DNA from: Pseudonocardia cypriaca
GTDB taxonomy: Bacteria; Actinomycetota; Actinomycetes; Mycobacteriales; Pseudonocardiaceae
Direction: 5' to 3'
DNA: 64,000 bases
Assembly: GCF_006717045.1 (NCBI RefSeq)
Contig: NZ_VFPH01000002.1
Location: 2,294,001-2,358,000, forward strand
A program made the position numbers and the translations under genes. This document shows positions 8,744 to 17,583 of the stretch, piece by piece; position 1 is the stretch's first letter; every line of letters begins with the position of its first letter. The notes beneath the pieces are model-generated. The model ran no database searches and was not told the DNA's origin. It worked only from the letters and a program-made list of their open reading frames with translations.

Positions 8744-10931
8744 CCTCCTGCAGCGCCCGGATCGGCGACACCCGGCCCGCCCGGACGGCCGGCACGACGG
8801 CCGCCAGCATCGCGACCACCACGACCGCGACCACGAGCCCGACGAGCTGCAGCACCGGCACCGACGCCAACCCGTAGTCGAGCCCGAGCGCCTCGACGGC
8901 CAGCGCACCGTAGACCGCGCCGATCACGACGCCCAGCACGGCAGCACCGCTGCCGCTCAACCCCGCCTCGAGGGCGACCATCATCCGGACACCGGACCGG
9001 GACAGGCCGACCACCCGCAGCAGACCGGTCTCCCGGACGCGCTCGGTGACCGACAGCATCAGGGTCACGCCGACGCCGACGACGGCGACCAGCAGCGTCA
9101 TCCCGACCAGGCCCAGCCCGATCATGCTGGCGATCGCCAGCTGGTTCTCCAGCTCGGAACGCGCGTCGCCCGCGACGGCGACCGTCATGCCGTCCTCGTT
9201 CGCCGCCTCCTCGACGGTCGCCTGGACCGCGGCGAGGTCGGCGCCGGTCGCCGGGTCCACGAGCACGACGTCGTCCTCGGAGCGCGCCACCAGCCGCGGG
9301 TCCCGCGAGAGCCGGGCGGCGAACGCCTCCGCACTGCTCGCGTCCACAGCGCTGACCGTGATCGCGCTGGGGAACAGCTCTGCGATCTTCTGCTCGGCTC
9401 CGGACTGGACGGCGGCCAGCGCCACGAGCAGTGCCGAGGTCAGGCCGACACCGAGCGACAGCACCGAGATCGTGGCCGCGGTCCGGCGCGGGACCTGCGC
9501 GGCGTTGGCCGTCGCCAGTCGGCCCGGGCCACGGCCGATCGCGGCGACCACCCGCCCTGCGGTGGCGCCGAGCGCCCGTACCAGCAGCGGGCCGGCGGCG
9601 ATGACCGCCGCGAAGGCCGTCATCCCCGACGCCGCGACCGTGATCACGGCCTCGAACGGCGACCCGCTGAAGCCCACCCCGAGCGCGGCCAGCCCCGCTG
9701 CGGCGGCCGCCAGCAGCCCCGCGAGCACGAGCCTTCCCGCCGACCGCGGCGCGCCGACCTCGCCCGCGCCCGCGGCGCCGAGCGCGGCCACCGGGGGGAT
9801 CCGGGCGGCGGCGACCGCCGGTCCGAGCGCCGCCACGACGGTGGCCAGCACCGCGACCAGCAGCACGCCGCCGAGCCTGGGCCAGGAGACCACCAGTTCC
9901 GGGACGTCGGTCACCCCGCTCCCCCGCATGGCCGCCAGCAGCCCGTAGCCCGCCAGCATCGCCACGGCGACCCCGGCCAGACCAGCGACCAGCCCGGTGA
10001 CCACGGCCTCGGCGAGCACGGCGCGGATCAGCTGGCTCCTCCGTGCCCCGACACATCGCAGCAGCGCGAGCTGGGTGCGGCGCTGGGTGAGCACGATCCG
10101 GAACGTCGACCCCACCACCACGACGGCCGACACCACGGCAAGCCCGGCGAACACCCCGACACCCACCAGCACCGCGGTCACGGCGTCGGCGGCGCTCTCC
10201 CCTTCGACGGTGCGCTGCTCCTCCCCCGTCACGACCGCTTCCGGGTTGCCGACGAGGTTGCCGACGCGCCCGACCAACTCCGTCTCGGCGGTGCGGGACG
10301 CGGCGGCGACGTCGATCTGCTCGAGCCAGCCACCGAGCCGCCTCACCTCGGTGGGCAGAGCGATCATCACGTTGCCGTCCACCGAGGTGGGAACGTCCAC
10401 GACCGCCGTGATCGTGAGGGTGCGCGCCGGCTCCTCGGAGTGCTCGGGGATCGTCACCGTCCCGCCCGGAGCGAGCCCGGTCTGCTCGGCGGTCTCCTCG
10501 CTGATCGCGAGCTCACCGGGCCCGTCCGGCAGGCTGCCCCGTACGGGTGTGTCCAGCCGGGAGAGCTGGCCGGTCATCGGGTCGGACGTGACGCGCCACT
10601 CGGTGCTCGTCCCGTTCACGGCGGCCGCGACGGACCCGTCCCACACGCCGACGGCCGTCGCGACGCCGTCGAGCGAGGCGACCTGCCCGACGAGGTCCGC
10701 GGCGGCCTCCGGCCCGTCCAGGGTGGGGAGCTCCTGTGGATGCACCACGACCGCGGCGCCGGTCGGCGTGACGACGTCACCGGCGGTGAGGTAGTCGCGG
10801 AGGGTCTCGCTGAACAGCATCGTCCCCGCGGCGAAGACGGTCGCGACGATGATCGCGAGCCCGGTGAGCAGGACCCGGCCCGGCTTGCGGCGCGTCTCGG
10901 CCAGCAGGACGGCTGATGCGGACGCGGTCAC
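8739..10931 (-). CDS. ABC transporter permease, FtsX/MacB-like
   Basis: A 730-residue membrane protein with two FtsX-type permease domains. An N-terminal helix (LLTGLAIIVATVFAAGTMLF) precedes a large external domain of about 200 residues, then a block of three helices, a second external stretch and three C-terminal helices ending with the family motif RAGRVSPIRALQEA. Such proteins form non-canonical exporters or mechanotransmitters for lipids, peptides or drugs. GTG at 10931 overlaps the end region of the ATPase gene (its TGA is 10933-10935), giving a two-gene unit. The TAG stop is provided by the palindromic element at 8574-8743. Confidence 0.9.
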   Translation of the reverse strand: MTASASAVLLAETRRKPGRVLLTGLAIIVATVFAAGTMLFSETLRDYLTAGDVVTPTGAAVVVHPQELPTLDGPEAAADLVGQVASLDGVATAVGVWDGSVAAAVNGTSTEWRVTSDPMTGQLSRLDTPVRGSLPDGPGELAISEETAEQTGLAPGGTVTIPEHSEEPARTLTITAVVDVPTSVDGNVMIALPTEVRRLGGWLEQIDVAAASRTAETELVGRVGNLVGNPEAVVTGEEQRTVEGESAADAVTAVLVGVGVFAGLAVVSAVVVVGSTFRIVLTQRRTQLALLRCVGARRSQLIRAVLAEAVVTGLVAGLAGVAVAMLAGYGLLAAMRGSGVTDVPELVVSWPRLGGVLLVAVLATVVAALGPAVAAARIPPVAALGAAGAGEVGAPRSAGRLVLAGLLAAAAAGLAALGVGFSGSPFEAVITVAASGMTAFAAVIAAGPLLVRALGATAGRVVAAIGRGPGRLATANAAQVPRRTAATISVLSLGVGLTSALLVALAAVQSGAEQKIAELFPSAITVSAVDASSAEAFAARLSRDPRLVARSEDDVVLVDPATGADLAAVQATVEEAANEDGMTVAVAGDARSELENQLAIASMIGLGLVGMTLLVAVVGVGVTLMLSVTERVRETGLLRVVGLSRSGVRMMVALEAGLSGSGAAVLGVVIGAVYGALAVEALGLDYGLASVPVLQLVGLVVAVVVVAMLAAVVPAVRAGRVSPIRALQEA

Positions 10932-10932
10932 C

Positions 10933-11829
10933 TCAGGCCCCCGCCGGCCGCATCGGCGGTCCCGCGAACCGGCCGGGGGGCGGACCGTCCCAGGGCTGCT
11001 CGGGCATCGGGCCCGTGTCCGGCGGCCGAGGCGGCCCGCCATGCGGCCCGCCGGGGCGGCCGCCGAGTCCGCCGGCTCGCGACAGCGACGACAGCGCGGC
11101 GAGCACCGTGTCCGGCCGCGGGTTCGGCAGCACGCCGGCGAGATGCCCGTCGCGGAGCAGGACGACCTCGTCGGCGTACGAGGCGGCGATCGGGTCGTGG
11201 GTGACCATGACCACCGTCTGGCCGGTGTTGCGCACCGAACCCCGCAGGAGGTCCAGCAGCTCGTGCCCACTCGCGGTGTCGAGGTTGCCGGTCGGCTCGT
11301 CGGCGAACACCACCTCGGGCCGCCCCAGCAGCGCGCGAGCGACGGCGACGCGCTGCTGCTGACCACCCGAGAGCTCGGTCGGGCGGTGTCTCATTCGATT
11401 CCCGAGGCCCAGCATGCCGATCAACATCGAGCGCCAGCCGGGATCGATGGCCCGCCCCGCCAGCCGCGCGGGCAGCTCGATGTTCTGCTCGGCGGTCAGT
11501 TGGGGCAGCAGGTTGAAGCTCTGGAACACGTACCCGATGCGGTCGCGCCGCAGGGCGGTGAGATGGGCGTCGGAGCATCGGGTGAGGTCGGTCTCGCCGA
11601 GCCGGACCTGGCCCGACGTGGCTGTGTCGAGGCCTGCGAGCAGGTGCATCAGCGTGGACTTGCCGGAACCGGACGGCCCCATGATGGCCGTGAAGCGGGC
11701 GGCGGGGATCTGCAGGCTGACGCCGTTGAGCGCCTGCACGGCTGCGGCGCCGCGGCCGTAGATCTTGACGAGGTTCCACGTCGAGGCGGCGACCGGGCGC
11801 GCAGGCCGGGGAGCGGCGGGTGCGGTCAC
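10933..11829 (-). CDS. ABC transporter ATPase, LolD/MacB-like
   Basis: A 298-residue ATPase partner of the FtsX-type permease encoded immediately downstream. It has Walker A GPSGSGKS at residues 51-58, Q-loop VFQSFNLLPQ, signature LSGGQQQRVAVARAL, Walker B VVFADEPTGNLD and H-loop VTHD. After the ATPase core there is an unusual Gly/Pro-rich tail of about 50 residues with no recognisable domain. The GTG start at 11829 is preceded by GAAGGAGGGAC, a strong ribosome binding site. The exported substrate is not known. Confidence 0.92.
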   Translation of the reverse strand: MTAPAAPRPARPVAASTWNLVKIYGRGAAAVQALNGVSLQIPAARFTAIMGPSGSGKSTLMHLLAGLDTATSGQVRLGETDLTRCSDAHLTALRRDRIGYVFQSFNLLPQLTAEQNIELPARLAGRAIDPGWRSMLIGMLGLGNRMRHRPTELSGGQQQRVAVARALLGRPEVVFADEPTGNLDTASGHELLDLLRGSVRNTGQTVVMVTHDPIAASYADEVVLLRDGHLAGVLPNPRPDTVLAALSSLSRAGGLGGRPGGPHGGPPRPPDTGPMPEQPWDGPPPGRFAGPPMRPAGA

Positions 11830-12145
11830 GTCCCTCCTTCGGGGATTCGGGCAGTGCTGACGCCGGTGAAATGACGCTGGGGAGCGCGATCGCGGACCGT
11901 AGCAACCCCACAGCCGGTGCGGCCCCTGCTGGCGGCGTGAGACCGACCACCGGCACGTATGAGGTCGCCGAGCGTCACCACCCGGGGATGTTCCCCCAAT
12001 GCGAGCCGCCGGTCACCCGACAGGCTGAGCCCGGCTCGTGGCCTGCTGAGCACCGCGCGGATACGGTTCAAAAACGCTCGCCAGCACCGGTTCCCACAGG
12101 TGAGCTGCGATGACGCCGGCGTGAGGACAGAGGATCGAAGCAGAG
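11830..12145. other. Divergent intergenic region between the ABC exporter and kstR
   Basis: These 316 bases carry the start regions of both divergent units. I looked for the 14-base KstR operator that controls mycobacterial sterol genes and did not find a convincing copy. No hairpin, repeat or small gene is evident. Confidence 0.5.
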
Positions 12146-12778
12146 ATGACGGATCCGGCACGGCGGGCCTCCCTCGGCACGGGCGGCCCGACCGGCCGCA
12201 CCGCGGGCTCACCCGTCCAGCGGGAGCGCCGCAAGCGCATCCTCGACGCGACACTGGCCCTCGCCTCGCAGGGCGGGTTCGACGCCGTGCAGATGCGCGC
12301 GGTCGCCGAGCGCGCCGACGTCGCCCTCGGCACCCTGTACCGCTACTTCCCCTCGAAGATCCACCTCCTCGTCTCCGGCCTCGTCCGGGAGCTGGAGCGG
12401 TCGCTCGAGCGGATGGAACGCGCCCCGGTGCCGGGTGCAACGCCCGCCGACCGCGTGCTGCACGTGCTGGCGGGCAACACCCGCGCCCTGCAGCGGGATC
12501 CGCAGCTCACCGAGGCGATGACCCGGGCCTTCATGTTCGCCGACACGTCGGTGGCCGCGGAGGTGCTCGAGGTCAACCGGCTGAACGAGCGGATGTTCAC
12601 CCACGCGATGGGCGCGGAGGAGACCACCGACGAGGACAAGGCGATCGCACGGGTGATCGGCGACGTGTGGCTGTCCAACCTGGTCGCCTGGGTCACGCGC
12701 CGGGCCTCGGCGGAGGACGTCGAGAAGCGGCTGGAGCTCACGGTCCGCCTGCTGCTGCGCTCCCGCCCGAGTCCCTGA
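12146..12778 (+). CDS. kstR: TetR-family repressor KstR, sterol catabolism regulator
   Basis: A 210-residue repressor. From residue about 25 the sequence QRERRKRILDATLALASQGG and VQMRAVAERADVALGTLYRYFPSK matches mycobacterial KstR (Rv3574) closely as remembered, as do TEAMTRAFMFAD, ARVIGDVWLSNL and WVTRRASAEDVEKRLEL in the ligand domain. KstR represses cholesterol and other sterol degradation genes and is released by a sterol-derived CoA thioester. It converges with two acyl-CoA dehydrogenase genes of the type used for sterol side chains, in keeping with a fragment of that regulon. The ring-degradation genes (hsa, ksh) are not in the window. Confidence 0.88.
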   Translation: MTDPARRASLGTGGPTGRTAGSPVQRERRKRILDATLALASQGGFDAVQMRAVAERADVALGTLYRYFPSKIHLLVSGLVRELERSLERMERAPVPGATPADRVLHVLAGNTRALQRDPQLTEAMTRAFMFADTSVAAEVLEVNRLNERMFTHAMGAEETTDEDKAIARVIGDVWLSNLVAWVTRRASAEDVEKRLELTVRLLLRSRPSP

Positions 12779-12787
12779 CGTCCTCGC

Positions 12788-13804
12788 TCAGGGCAGGGTG
12801 AGGTCGGCGATCCTCCCGCGGTGGGTGTCGGCGTCGCCCCACTGTGCGGCGAGGCGCTTGGCGCGCTTGTAGAAGAAGTGCGCCTCGTGCTCCCAGGTGT
12901 AGCCGATGCCGCCGTGGTACTGGATCATGGCGCCGGTGGCCTGCAGCGCCACGTCGCTCGCCTTCGCCTTCGCCACGCTGACGGCGAGCGGCGCGTCCGG
13001 CAGCCGCTCGTCGACGGCGTGGGCGGCGTAGAGCGCCGCGTGCTCGGCCATCGTGACGCCCACGTGCAGGTCGGCCAGCGCGTGCTTGATCGCCTGGAAC
13101 GACCCGACGGGCACGCCGAACTGCTCGCGCTCGCGGTCGTAGGCGACGGTGCGGGTGATCGCCTCGCGCGCGACGCCGACCAGGTCGGCGGCGGCCAGCA
13201 CGGTGGCCCGGGCGGCGATCTCCTCGATCACATCGGCGGTCGCGCCGGGGAGCGTCTCCCCCGCGCCTGCCTCGACGTCGGCCAGCCGCGTGGTGCCGTC
13301 GTAGGACCCGCGCGGGGTCGCGACCGGGTTCGTGACCAACGCGAGCCCGTCACGGGAGCGCGCCACCACGACGTCCGCCACCCCGCCGTACTCGACGGCC
13401 GGCAGGATCCCCGGCGCGCTGCCGCGCAGCGTCAACGCCCCGACCGCCTCTCCGGTGGCGAACCGGGGCAGCCAGGAAGCCTTCTGCTCGTCCGAACCGG
13501 CGAGCCGCACGGCCTCGCCCGCCAGCACCGTGCCCCGCCACGGCCCCGGCGCGACGCCCGCGCCGAGGGCCCGTGCGATCACCTGCGCCTCGACGAGCCC
13601 CAGGCCGAGGCCATCGTGCTCCTCGGGCACGAGCACGGCGAGCCAGCCCTGCTCGCCCGCCGCCTTCCAGAGCGATGGCGGGTGCCCGTCGCCCGCGGTG
13701 TCCTCGAACACGGCGCGCACGGCGTCCACGTCGAACCGGTCGGCGAGGTAGCCGCGCACGGCGCCGTCGAACTCGCGCTGGTCCTCGGTCAGTGCGAAGA
13801 ACAT
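12788..13804 (-). CDS. Acyl-CoA dehydrogenase, second subunit (sterol side-chain type)
   Basis: A 338-residue acyl-CoA dehydrogenase fold protein. It shows the N-terminal helical domain (FFALTEDQREFDGAVRGYLADRF), a weakly conserved beta domain and the C-terminal helices ending QATGAMIQYHGGIGYTWEHE, which contribute to FAD and substrate sites. It is short and lacks the strong FAD-binding GxGSD segment seen in its partner, as expected for the partner subunit of an alpha2beta2 heterotetramer. ATG at 13804 lies ten bases after the stop of the partner gene. Probable substrate: a steroid-CoA thioester, inferred from kstR next door. Confidence 0.85.
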   Translation of the reverse strand: MFFALTEDQREFDGAVRGYLADRFDVDAVRAVFEDTAGDGHPPSLWKAAGEQGWLAVLVPEEHDGLGLGLVEAQVIARALGAGVAPGPWRGTVLAGEAVRLAGSDEQKASWLPRFATGEAVGALTLRGSAPGILPAVEYGGVADVVVARSRDGLALVTNPVATPRGSYDGTTRLADVEAGAGETLPGATADVIEEIAARATVLAAADLVGVAREAITRTVAYDREREQFGVPVGSFQAIKHALADLHVGVTMAEHAALYAAHAVDERLPDAPLAVSVAKAKASDVALQATGAMIQYHGGIGYTWEHEAHFFYKRAKRLAAQWGDADTHRGRIADLTLP

Positions 13805-13814
13805 GACCCGCTCC

Positions 13815-14984
13815 CTACCGCGGCAGGCCGAGCACGCGCTCGGCCGTGATGTTGCGCTGCACCTGGGACGAACCGCCCCAGATGGTGACCGACCGGGACC
13901 ACATCGCCTGCGCGTGCAGCGGCCGCAGGTCCACCCCGTCGACCTCGTCGGCGGTGGCGTCCTCGCCGAGGACGTCGTCGAAGATCTCCCAGAGGTCCTG
14001 GTACGTCTCCGACCACTGCAGCTTCGTCATCGACGCCTCGAACCCGAGGTCGCGGCCCTGCTCGACCTGGGTGAGCACGTGCATCGCGTGCAGCCGCAGG
14101 CACTCCAGCTCGGTGAGGACGCGGGCGAGCTTGCCGCGCAGCACCGGGTCGCGGCCGCGGCCCAGCCGCTCGGCCAGGGCTGCGATCTCGTCGTACTGCC
14201 GGCGGAACTCGGTGTACTGCGCGATCCCGGACGCCCCGCGCTCGAACGAGAGCAGCAGCATCGCCGTGCGCCAGCCGTCGCCGATCTCACCGAGGCACTC
14301 CGTGGCCGGGACGCGGGCGTCGTCGAAGAACACCTCGCCGAACTCGCTGGCCCCGCTCATCTGCTTCAGCGGTCGGGCGTCCACGCCCGGCTGGTGCATG
14401 TCGATGAGCAGCATGGAGAGGCCCCGGTGGCGCTGGGACCCCGGTTCCGTGCGGACCAGCGTGAAGATCTTGTCGCCGTGGACGGCGTTGGTGGTCCACA
14501 CCTTCTGGCCGTTGACCACGAAGTCCTCGCCGTCGCGGACACCGCGGGTGGCGACCGCGGCGAGGTCGGAACCGGCGCCCGGCTCGGAGAAGCCCTGGCA
14601 CCAGATCACCTCGTTGCGCAGCATCGGCCCGATGATCTCCTTCTTCTGCGCGTCGGTGCCGATGGCCATGACGGTGGGCGCGAGGAAGGTCAGCCCCAGC
14701 CCGTTGACGGTGCGCGGCGCGTTCGCCAGCACCATCTCCTCGTCGTAGATCGCCTTCATGCCGGGGGTGCCACCGCGCCCGCCGTACTCGGTCGGCCACG
14801 CGATCCCGGCGAAGCCCGCTCCCGCCTTGTCGCGTTCCCAGTCCCGCCGCAGCCGGAAGCTCTCGTCCGCGTCGAGCAGCTCCCAGAAACCGGGGCGCCT
14901 CCACTCCTCGGGGATGTTCGCCTGCAGCCACGTCCGCAGCTCGCGGCGGAACTCCTCCTCCGCTGCGGTGTACGTCAGGTCCAT
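13815..14984 (-). CDS. Acyl-CoA dehydrogenase, FAD/catalytic subunit
   Basis: Introduces the alpha,beta double bond of a CoA thioester during beta-oxidation. The 389-residue protein has the FAD/substrate motif CQGFSEPGAGSDLA, NGQKVWTTNA, a candidate catalytic Glu in LLLSFERGAS, and the family C-terminus IWGGSSQVQRNITAERVLGLPR. ATG at 14984 follows GAGGAGG; the longer open frame to 15185 lacks similarity. With the gene downstream it looks like the two halves of the fused mycobacterial FadE34 as separate proteins, or one of the heteromeric FadE pairs. Electron acceptor would be an electron transfer flavoprotein. Confidence 0.9.
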   Translation of the reverse strand: MDLTYTAAEEEFRRELRTWLQANIPEEWRRPGFWELLDADESFRLRRDWERDKAGAGFAGIAWPTEYGGRGGTPGMKAIYDEEMVLANAPRTVNGLGLTFLAPTVMAIGTDAQKKEIIGPMLRNEVIWCQGFSEPGAGSDLAAVATRGVRDGEDFVVNGQKVWTTNAVHGDKIFTLVRTEPGSQRHRGLSMLLIDMHQPGVDARPLKQMSGASEFGEVFFDDARVPATECLGEIGDGWRTAMLLLSFERGASGIAQYTEFRRQYDEIAALAERLGRGRDPVLRGKLARVLTELECLRLHAMHVLTQVEQGRDLGFEASMTKLQWSETYQDLWEIFDDVLGEDATADEVDGVDLRPLHAQAMWSRSVTIWGGSSQVQRNITAERVLGLPR

Positions 14985-15096
14985 CGCGGCCTCCTCGCGC
15001 GCACGCCTCGGCCCCACCTTGGCATACCGACGGGTAACCGGCTCGCCTTCCGGCACCGTGGGTGAGGATGCCTGCCTCCCCAGGTACTCTCCGCGT

Positions 15097-15339
15097 ATGC
15101 GCACTGAGCGGGTGACGGTGAGCCTGCCGGCCGAACTGGTGGCCGAGGCCCGCGACGCCGTGCGGCGCGGGACGGCGCGGAGCATCTCCTCCTACATCGC
15201 CGAGGCCGTGTCGGCCCGGCAGCTGCGCGACCGGTCGCTGGCCGCGCTCGCCGACCTCTACGGCGGCCCGCCGCCTCCCGACGAGCTCGCGGAGGCGCGA
15301 CGAACCCTGCGCCTCGTGCACCGGGCCGCCGCCGTCTGA
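15097..15339 (+). CDS. Ribbon-helix-helix antitoxin-like protein
   Basis: An 80-residue protein. The segment ERVTVSLPAELVAEARDAV is a ribbon (TVSLP) followed by a helix, and SISSYIAEAV gives the second helix, as in RHH antitoxins (VapB/CopG type). The C-terminal part (residues 45-80) would wrap the toxin. ATG at 15097 defines the start. The next gene, eight bases downstream, encodes a PIN-like protein, so the two look like a toxin-antitoxin pair with the antitoxin first, which normally also represses the operon. Confidence 0.75.
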   Translation: MRTERVTVSLPAELVAEARDAVRRGTARSISSYIAEAVSARQLRDRSLAALADLYGGPPPPDELAEARRTLRLVHRAAAV

Positions 15340-15346
15340 TGCGCGC

Positions 15347-15739
15347 ATGATCGGCGGGCGGGTGCTCGACGCCACCGCTCTCGCCGCCTTCGCCATCGGG
15401 CGCCCCGTCTACGTGCGGGCGCTGGTGTGGGCGGCGGTCGAGGAGAACATCGTGCTGGCCGTGCCGAGCGCCGCGCTCGGCCGTGCGTGGTCGATGCTCG
15501 AACCCGAACACCACCCGGCCCTCCAGGTGCTGCTCGACCTGCCCAACACCGTGATCGACGAGCTCGGCTCGGCCTCGGCGCACGAGTCCGGGCTGCTGCT
15601 GGCCGCGTCCGGGCAGCACGACATCGTGGCCGGCCAGGTGGCCGCGAGCGCCAAGCGCCGGGGCTGGCCCGCTGTCACGGGCGACCCGGCGGCCCTGCGC
15701 AAGCTGGACACGACCGTCGCGATCGAAGAGCTCCCCTGA
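15347..15739 (+). CDS. PIN-domain protein, probable VapC-type toxin
   Basis: A 130-residue protein with the start VLDATALAAFA, where Asp8 occupies the first metal-binding position of PIN nucleases. Late in the sequence HDIVAGQVAASAKRRG and AVTGDPAALRKLD match the conserved PIN end, with Asp in GDPAAL as another metal ligand. The expected activity is site-specific RNA cleavage, blocked by the antitoxin encoded just upstream. The middle acidic position is not obvious, so the nuclease may be divergent or the annotation imperfect. Confidence 0.7.
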   Translation: MIGGRVLDATALAAFAIGRPVYVRALVWAAVEENIVLAVPSAALGRAWSMLEPEHHPALQVLLDLPNTVIDELGSASAHESGLLLAASGQHDIVAGQVAASAKRRGWPAVTGDPAALRKLDTTVAIEELP

Positions 15740-15785
15740 GAACCGCGGTCGCGAAGGACCTCAGCGTCCTGATCGTCGGCTGAGC

Positions 15786-16520
15786 TCAGCCGGTCAGCCG
15801 CTCGCGCAACCGGGCGAGCGCGTCCTCCTCCAGGCCGTGGGCGAGCAGCCAGCCCGCCGCGCCGCCGTGCTCGGCATCGAGGTGGTCGAGCACGGCGGCC
15901 ATGGCCTCGGCCCGCGGCAGGTGCGGGGTGAGGTCGGCCGGCATCGGCTGGCCGGAGGCCGCGGTCCAACGCCGGAACAGCGCCTCGATCCGTTCCCCGG
16001 ACAGCGCGTAGTCGGCCACCACGGCGTCGCGTTCGACGCCGACCGCATCGAGCACCAGCGCCACGAACACGCCGGTGCGGTCCTTGCCCGCCGCGCAGTG
16101 CACGAGGGTCGGGCCGGCCGCGGCGAGCCGCCGCACGGCCGTGACGACGTTCTCGGCGCGGTCGCGGAGGTAGCCGAGGTAGATGCCGGTCAGCGGGTCG
16201 ACGTCCTCCTCGGTCTCCGGCAGCTCGCGCCCCTCCTCGGGGATGAAGCTCAACGCGACGGTCTCCACGCCCGCGTCCGCGAGCGCGGTGGGGCTCACGT
16301 GCAGCTCGATCTCGCGCCGGGTGCGCAGGTCGAGCACGAGCCGCAGCCCGAACTCCTCGACGAGGTGCTTGACGTCGGACGGTGTGCAGTAGCGCAACGA
16401 CGCGCTGCGCAGCAGCACCCCGCTCCGGGTGGTGCCGCCGCCGCGCAGCGGCAGGCCGCCGACGTCGCGGATGTTGTCGAGACCTTCCAGGGCCAGCCAG
16501 CGATCCAGGGGTGCAGCCAC
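15786..16520 (-). CDS. Tyrosine-specific protein phosphatase (PtpB/DSP-like)
   Basis: A 244-residue phosphatase. The N-terminal part NIRDVGGLPLRGGGTTRSGVLLRSASL is the signature start of the MptpB-like family. The P-loop HCAAGKDRTG holds the catalytic Cys142 and Arg148 in the CX5R pattern, and the additional Asp/Lys (KD) in the loop is typical of lipid-and-tyrosine phosphatases of this group. Substrates may be phosphotyrosine proteins or phosphoinositides; this cannot be decided here. It is divergent from a TetR regulator across 55 bases containing a palindrome and is probably controlled by it. Confidence 0.88.
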   Translation of the reverse strand: MAAPLDRWLALEGLDNIRDVGGLPLRGGGTTRSGVLLRSASLRYCTPSDVKHLVEEFGLRLVLDLRTRREIELHVSPTALADAGVETVALSFIPEEGRELPETEEDVDPLTGIYLGYLRDRAENVVTAVRRLAAAGPTLVHCAAGKDRTGVFVALVLDAVGVERDAVVADYALSGERIEALFRRWTAASGQPMPADLTPHLPRAEAMAAVLDHLDAEHGGAAGWLLAHGLEEDALARLRERLTG

Positions 16521-16550
16521 AACATCACCCTCGCATGCGGAACATCATCA

Positions 16551-16573
16551 GACACCAACACGTATTGTGTGTC
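16551..16573. promoter_or_regulatory. Candidate operator between the phosphatase and TetR genes
   Basis: A 23-base near-palindrome with GACAC at the left end and GTGTC at the right, and CAA/TTG inner positions offset by one base. It is the only clear inverted repeat between the divergent starts at 16520 and 16576, where an autoregulating TetR protein would bind. Confidence 0.45.
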
Positions 16574-16575
16574 AG

Positions 16576-17349
16576 GTGGAGAGGGAACTGGTGGCCGCGG
16601 CGCTGGCGGTGGCGCGCGCCCGACGCCGCGACGTCGCGGACGTCCCGCTCGCGGCGATCGCCGCCGCGGCGGGGATGTCGCGCAGCACGCTGCTGCGGCG
16701 GCTCGGCGGCACCCGGGCCCCGCTCGACGACGCCGTGCGCCGCGCGGGCATCGACCCGGGCGGCCGCCCGCCAGCCCGCGAGCGCGCGATCGCGGCCGCC
16801 GCGTCACTCATCGCCGAGCAGGGCCTCGGCGCCACCACGCTGGACGCCGTCGCCGCGGCGGCCGACTGCGCCCTGCCCACCCTGCACGGCCTCTTCGACG
16901 GGCGCGACGGCCTGCTCACCGCCGTGTTCGACCGCTACGGCCCGCTGCCCGACCTCGAGGCGCTCGCCGCCGACCCGCCCGGCGACCTCTGCGACCTCCT
17001 GCGGGCCGTCCACCGCGTGATCATCGGCGCCTTCGGGCGGGAGCCGCGGGTGCTGCCGGCGATCTTCGCCGACGCCTGCGGCCGGCCAGGCGGTCCCGGC
17101 CACGCGATGCTGAAGGCGATGGTCCCCCGGACGTCCAAGAGCCTGTGGGCGCTGCTCTCCCCGCACATCGAGGCCGGGCGGCTGCAGCCGCTCCCGTTCC
17201 CGCTGCTCGTCCAGCTGCTCCTCGGGCCGATCGCCACGCACATGCTGCTGCGCCCGACCCTGGAGACGACGCTCGGCGCGGAGCTACCCTCCGTCGACGA
17301 GATCGCCGACACCCTCGCCGGCGCGTACCTCCGCGCGGTCGCGATCTGA
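16576..17349 (+). CDS. TetR-like regulator with two helix-turn-helix segments
   Basis: A 257-residue protein. Residues about 12-45 (VADVPLAAIAAAAGMSRSTLLRRLGG) look like a helix-turn-helix, and residues about 60-110 (AIAAAASLIAEQGLGATTLDAVAAAADCALPTLHGLFDGRDGLLTAVFDRY) look like a second, complete TetR DNA-binding domain. The C-terminal half is an ordinary helical ligand domain. The double arrangement is unusual for TetR proteins, which normally have one. GTG at 16576 was chosen because the frame upstream runs through the divergent phosphatase gene; a GTG at 16567 is also possible. A palindrome lies just upstream. Confidence 0.8.
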   Translation: MERELVAAALAVARARRRDVADVPLAAIAAAAGMSRSTLLRRLGGTRAPLDDAVRRAGIDPGGRPPARERAIAAAASLIAEQGLGATTLDAVAAAADCALPTLHGLFDGRDGLLTAVFDRYGPLPDLEALAADPPGDLCDLLRAVHRVIIGAFGREPRVLPAIFADACGRPGGPGHAMLKAMVPRTSKSLWALLSPHIEAGRLQPLPFPLLVQLLLGPIATHMLLRPTLETTLGAELPSVDEIADTLAGAYLRAVAI

Positions 17350-17583
17350 CTCCGCCGTCACCCGATCGTGGACACGGCCCCCGCCGCGCCGACGGCCGGC
17401 GCCGCGTCCGGCAGCCACCTACGGTCGGCGCTGGTCCCGGCACTGCCGGTGATCAACGGCCGGCACGGGGATCAGCACGGGACGCATGTGCTGAACAACT
17501 GCACCCGGCCACGCCGTAGGCTTCGGCGGATGAGTGACCAACGGAGGTCACCCAGAGTCGCCGCCACGGACCCGAGGGAATCG

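Noticed and set aside
11830..12145. KstR operator upstream of kstR
   Set aside because: No copy of the expected 14-base palindrome was seen in this interval or before the dehydrogenase genes.
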